Source: Gammaproteobacteria bacterium (GTDB lineage Bacteria > Pseudomonadota > Gammaproteobacteria > Burkholderiales > Thiobacillaceae). From it: a stretch of 8,739 bases of DNA. Below the pieces are notes generated by a model. That model searched no databases, had not been told where the DNA came from, and saw only the letters and a list, made by a program, of their open reading frames with translations. Shown one piece after another: positions 5,707 to 8,739 of this stretch. Location: NCBI GenBank assembly GCA_018820745.1, contig JAHJNP010000229.1:1-8739 (forward strand), in the 5' to 3' direction. The translations under genes and the position numbers were made by a program. Position 1 is the stretch's first letter. Every line of letters begins with the position of its first letter.

Positions 5707-6948
5707 ATGCCCTGGCGACTGCTGCGATTTGGTCTTTCCAAGAAACATCCCGAACCCCGGATGTTCAGCGATCACCCACAACTCAAATCAAGCTACGACG
5801 TCGTGATCATCGGCGGTGGCGGCCACGGCCTCGCCGCAGCCTACTACCTGGCGCGCGATCACGGCATCACCAATGTGGCCGTGCTGGAAAAGGGCTATAT
5901 CGGCGGCGGCAATACCGGCCGCAACACCTCCATTATTCGCTCCAACTATCTGACCCCCGAGGGCGTCAAGTTCTACGACGAATCGGTGCATCTGTGGCAG
6001 GACCTGTCCGAGGAATTCGACCTCAATCTGTTCTACGCCAACCGCGGGCATTTCACGCTTGCGCACACCGATTCCGCGATGCGCACCATGCGCTGGCGGG
6101 CCGAAGTCAACAAGCATTACGGCATCGATTCCGAGGTGGTGGGGCCGGACTTCGTCAAGCGTGCGGCGCCCATGATCGACCTGTCTTGCGGCGGTCACGC
6201 GCCGATTCTGGGCGCGCTCTTTCACGCGCCCGGTTCGGTCGCCCGCCACGATGCCGTCGCTTGGGGGTATGGGCGCGGTGCCGACATGCGCGGCGCCGAG
6301 ATCCACCAGCAAACCGAAGTGCTGGGGATCGACGTGCAGGGCGGCAAGGTGCGCGGCGTCCAGACCTCGCGTGGTTATATCGCCACCAACAAGGTGCTGT
6401 GCGCGGTGGCCGGCTTCACCCCGCGCATCCTCAAGATGGTCGGCATCCCGTCTCCCATCTATATTCACCCGCTGCAGGCGATGGTCAGCGAGCCGCTCAA
6501 GCCCTGGCTCGATCCCATTCTGGTGTCCGGCAGTTTGCATGTTTATATCAGTCAGTCGGCCCGCGGCGAACTGGTCATGGGCGCTTCGCTGGACCCCTAC
6601 GAAGTGCAGTCGACCCGCTCCACGCTGGATTTCGTGGAAGGGCTGTCGAGCCATTTGCTGGACATGTTTCCATTCCTGTCGAATGTGAAAGTCATGCGCC
6701 AGTGGGCCGGCATGGCCGACATGACACCGGACTTCGCGCCCATCATGGGCAAGACGCCGGTGGAAGGGTTTTATCTCGATGGCGGTTGGGGCACCTGGGG
6801 TTTCAAGGCCACGCCGGTGTGCGGCAAGACCATGGCCCACACGGTGGCGACTGATACCCCGCATTCCCTGATCACCGGCTTTTCTCTCGACCGCTTCCGC
6901 AATTTCTCGCTTACCGGCGAGAAGGGCGCGGCATCGGTGGGCCACTAG
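5707..6948 (+). CDS. soxB: Heterotetrameric sarcosine oxidase-type flavoenzyme, beta subunit (SoxB-like)
   Basis: A 413-residue FAD-dependent amine oxidase of the DAO/MSOX fold, full length for SoxB. In sarcosine oxidase the beta subunit holds the FAD where the N-methyl amino acid is oxidised, plus a covalent FMN at the interface with alpha. Residues 31-49 form the Rossmann motif DVVIIGGGGHGLAAAYYLA, followed by EKGYIGGGNTGRNTSIIRSN. H181 in VARHDAVAWGYGRGA sits where the covalent-FMN histidine is expected. The C-terminal DFAPIMGKTP, GFYLDGGWGTWGFKATP and KTMAHTVA are typical of SoxB. AAGGAG overlaps the purU stop, with a 6-base spacer to the ATG. The gap to purU is 10 bases and to soxD also 10, so the genes form one operon. 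The substrate could be sarcosine or another N-methyl amino acid; N-methylglutamate dehydrogenase MgdA belongs to the same family. Confidence 0.93.
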   Translation: MPWRLLRFGLSKKHPEPRMFSDHPQLKSSYDVVIIGGGGHGLAAAYYLARDHGITNVAVLEKGYIGGGNTGRNTSIIRSNYLTPEGVKFYDESVHLWQDLSEEFDLNLFYANRGHFTLAHTDSAMRTMRWRAEVNKHYGIDSEVVGPDFVKRAAPMIDLSCGGHAPILGALFHAPGSVARHDAVAWGYGRGADMRGAEIHQQTEVLGIDVQGGKVRGVQTSRGYIATNKVLCAVAGFTPRILKMVGIPSPIYIHPLQAMVSEPLKPWLDPILVSGSLHVYISQSARGELVMGASLDPYEVQSTRSTLDFVEGLSSHLLDMFPFLSNVKVMRQWAGMADMTPDFAPIMGKTPVEGFYLDGGWGTWGFKATPVCGKTMAHTVATDTPHSLITGFSLDRFRNFSLTGEKGAASVGH

Positions 6949-6958
6949 GAGACATGCC

Positions 6959-7216
6959 ATGAAAATCATGACCTGCCCCGTCAATGGCCCACGCCCGGTA
7001 TCGGAGTTTTTCTATTGGGGCGAGATTCGGCCGATGCCCGATCCCGATACTTGCAGCGATGACGAATGGGCCGATTACGTGTTCAACCGCAACGGTGCCC
7101 CCGGCGTGAAGAAAGAGTGGTGGTGCCACAGCACCAGCAACACCTGGTTCATCGTCGAACGCGATACGGAGAAAGACATGGTGCTGCGCACCTATCTATA
7201 CGGAGAAGCCGCATGA
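6959..7216 (+). CDS. soxD: Sarcosine oxidase-type delta subunit (SoxD-like), variant zinc site
   Basis: An 85-residue small subunit, of usual length. It begins MKIMTCPVNGPRPVSEF and contains WADYVF, EWWCHSTSNTWFIVERDT (53-70) and LRTYLYG, all diagnostic of SoxD. In classical heterotetrameric sarcosine oxidase this subunit binds a structural zinc through a CPxCG motif near the N-terminus and a His-x3-Cys later. Here C6 and H57 are kept, but the second cysteine of CPxC is N9 and the Cys after His is N61, so the classical four-ligand site is absent. I believe many proteobacterial relatives share this pattern, which would mark a subfamily rather than a mutation. GGAGA overlaps the soxB stop region 6 bases or so before the ATG; its TGA overlaps the soxA ATG (ATGA), giving translational coupling. 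Confidence 0.93.
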   Translation: MKIMTCPVNGPRPVSEFFYWGEIRPMPDPDTCSDDEWADYVFNRNGAPGVKKEWWCHSTSNTWFIVERDTEKDMVLRTYLYGEAA

Positions 7217-8739
7217 AACGCCTGCCGCCCGTTGCCGGCGAGTGGATTGACCGCACCCGGGAGATGGCCTTCATTTTCGAGGGCAAGACTTATCGCGGAC
7301 ATCCCGGTGACAGCATCAGCAGTGCCCTGTTGGCGTCGGGCGTCACCATGCTTGGACGCAGCTTCAAGTATCACCGGCCGCGCGGGGTGCTGTCGATGGC
7401 CAATCACGACGTCAACGCCGTGGTTCAGTGGGCGGGGCGGCCGAACGTGCGTGCTGACGTGACACCTCTGACGGACGGTATGGCGCTCACTGTGGTCAAC
7501 ACCTTCGGCGGACTCCGTGCCGACATGGCGAGCATCCTCGGCGCGTTTTCCCGGTTCCTGCCGGTTGGCTTCTATTACAAATCCTTTTACAGCAAGAAGC
7601 TGTTCCCGCTGTGGGAGCGCATGTTTCGCAGGCTCACCGGTCTCGGGAAAGTGGATTTCACTGCGCCCCATCTGCGCACAGCCAAGTGCTACGGCTTTTG
7701 TGATGTGTTGGTGATTGGTGGTGGACCATCCGGTCTGGCTGCCGCCCTTGCTGCGGCCGACCAGGGCGCCGATGTGGTGGTGGTCGACGAAAACGCCCGC
7801 GCTGGCGGCAGTGGCGGCTACGCGCGTGGTGCCGACGAAGCCCGCAGCGCTATCCATAACGATCAGTTGACGCGCGCCGAGTCCCACCCCCGCGTCCGGA
7901 TCATGACGTCCACCTGTGCGGCTGGCTATTACACGGATCACTGGATTCCATTGGTCAATGCCGATGTGATGACCAAGATGCGGGCCAGGAGCGTGATAGT
8001 CGCCAGCGGGGCCTACGAGCAACCCGCCGTGTTCCGCTACAACGACCTGCCCGGCATCATGCTGGCCTCGGCTGCCCAGCGCCTGATCTACCGTTACGCC
8101 GTGTGCCCGATGCGCCGCGCCGTGGTGCTGGCGGCCAATGCCGATGGCTACCGTGCAGCCCTGGACCTGATGGCGCACGGTATCGAGGTGGCTGCAGTCG
8201 TTGATCTGCGCCCGGTGATTGGTGACGGCGAGGCCGAGACAGCCGTCATCCACCAGGGCATTCGTATCCTGCTCAATGCGTGCATCACCGAGGCCGTTCC
8301 GGCAAGCGGTGGCAAGGGCGTTGCTGCAGCCGTCGTTGTCCCCATGCCGCAACCTGATGCGCCAGGCACAGGGCGTGAACATATCCCCTGCGACGGCATC
8401 CTGATGAGCGTCGGCTGGGCGCCCGCCGCCAACCTGCTGTACCAGGCCGGCACCCGCATGCGCTACGAAAAAGCGCTCGAGCAATTCGTTCCCGATGTCC
8501 TGCCGGCTGGCATCTTCGCCTGTGGCCGGGTCAACGGTGTGCACACTTACTTGGCCCGGCTGCTTGACGGTCAGCGCGCCGGCAGTGCCGCGGCGGCCCA
8601 TGCCGGATTCGGTGTTGCCATGAGCGTACCTGTCCCGGCAGAAATGGAATGTCCGACTCACCCATGGCCGATCGTCGCGCATCCCGGGGGGAAGAACTTT
8701 GTCGACTTCGATGAGGATCTGCAGCTCAAGGATTTTGAA
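7213..8739 (+). CDS. soxA: Sarcosine oxidase-type alpha subunit (SoxA-like), N-terminal half, cut by window edge
   Basis: Open for 509 codons to the last base with no stop; the family is usually near 950-1000 residues, so about half is missing. Residues about 18-72 form the ferredoxin-like N-terminal fold (FEGKTYRGHPGDSISSALL, GRSFKYHRPRGVLSMANHD); there is no cysteine before C159, so no iron-sulfur cluster can be bound there. DVLVIGGGPSGLAAALAAA (164-182) is the dinucleotide-binding motif, where the alpha subunit of sarcosine oxidase holds NAD+. CDGILMSVGWAPAANLL (393-409) and GIFACGRVNGV (433-443) complete this domain, and NFVDFDEDLQLKD near the edge leads to the missing folate-binding GcvT-like domain. 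Residues 85-160 (PLTDGMALTVVNTFGG, FLPVGFYYKSFYSKKLFP) differ from the classical SoxA as I remember it. GGAGAAG precedes the ATG by 4 bases, and the ATG overlaps the soxD stop. Confidence 0.93.
   Translation, partial: MKRLPPVAGEWIDRTREMAFIFEGKTYRGHPGDSISSALLASGVTMLGRSFKYHRPRGVLSMANHDVNAVVQWAGRPNVRADVTPLTDGMALTVVNTFGGLRADMASILGAFSRFLPVGFYYKSFYSKKLFPLWERMFRRLTGLGKVDFTAPHLRTAKCYGFCDVLVIGGGPSGLAAALAAADQGADVVVVDENARAGGSGGYARGADEARSAIHNDQLTRAESHPRVRIMTSTCAAGYYTDHWIPLVNADVMTKMRARSVIVASGAYEQPAVFRYNDLPGIMLASAAQRLIYRYAVCPMRRAVVLAANADGYRAALDLMAHGIEVAAVVDLRPVIGDGEAETAVIHQGIRILLNACITEAVPASGGKGVAAAVVVPMPQPDAPGTGREHIPCDGILMSVGWAPAANLLYQAGTRMRYEKALEQFVPDVLPAGIFACGRVNGVHTYLARLLDGQRAGSAAAAHAGFGVAMSVPVPAEMECPTHPWPIVAHPGGKNFVDFDEDLQLKDFE

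Noticed and set aside
6054..6082. Possible frameshift or internal start in soxB
   Set aside because: The reading frame is continuous and family motifs continue on both sides without interruption.
5788..6984. 398-codon minus-strand frame opposite soxB
   Set aside because: Same reason: shadow frame with no domain signature and no ribosome-binding context, opposite a full-length SoxB.
7192..8682. 496-codon open frame on the minus strand opposite soxA
   Set aside because: It is an antisense shadow caused by GC-rich codon use; its composition (many His, Gly, Arg, Gln) resembles no family, and the plus strand encodes an unmistakable SoxA.

Overview
The window is GC-rich and densely coded with short intergenic gaps. 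It looks like part of a betaproteobacterial chromosome. The reasons are the ubiK-comM pair next to a TorF-type porin, glnK and amtB (an arrangement I associate with Betaproteobacteria), the sequence character of the proteins, and a sigma-54/NtrC-type control region. I cannot name a genus from sequence alone. No mobile element, CRISPR array, rRNA or tRNA gene was seen, and I do not see a clearly undescribed system.

Layout. (1) Positions 1-549, minus strand: ubiK (ubiquinone biosynthesis accessory factor), followed after 4 bases by comM/yifB, which runs off the left edge. (2) Positions 550-795: a divergent control region. It holds two NtrC-box-like inverted repeats 31 bases apart and, downstream, a near-consensus -24/-12 (sigma-54) promoter pointing right. 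(3) Positions 796-3413, plus strand: a nitrogen-scarcity operon made of a TorF-family outer-membrane protein, the PII protein GlnK and the ammonium channel AmtB, closed by a strong intrinsic terminator at 3440-3465. (4) Positions 3629-4694, minus strand: an XRE-cupin regulator followed after 10 bases by a GNAT acetyltransferase. (5) Positions 4695-4835: a divergent intergenic region with a 14-base direct repeat at exactly 20-base spacing and a palindrome beside the regulator's ribosome-binding site. (6) Positions 4836-8739, plus strand: purU, soxB, soxD and soxA, tightly packed. soxA is open to the right edge and lacks its C-terminal half; soxG would be expected next.

How the parts fit. Regions 2-3 look like a classical NtrB/NtrC-controlled ammonium-uptake unit: the porin would admit a small solute, AmtB would conduct ammonium, and GlnK would gate AmtB. 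Regions 4-6 look like a regulated N-methyl amine oxidation and one-carbon module. The heterotetrameric sarcosine-oxidase-type enzyme would demethylate an N-methylated amino acid and pass the carbon to tetrahydrofolate, and PurU would release formate from 10-formyl-tetrahydrofolate and recycle the cofactor. The delta and alpha subunits depart from the classical sarcosine oxidase pattern (two expected zinc cysteines are Asn in SoxD), so the true substrate may be another N-methyl amino acid such as N-methylglutamate. The XRE-cupin protein is the obvious local regulator.
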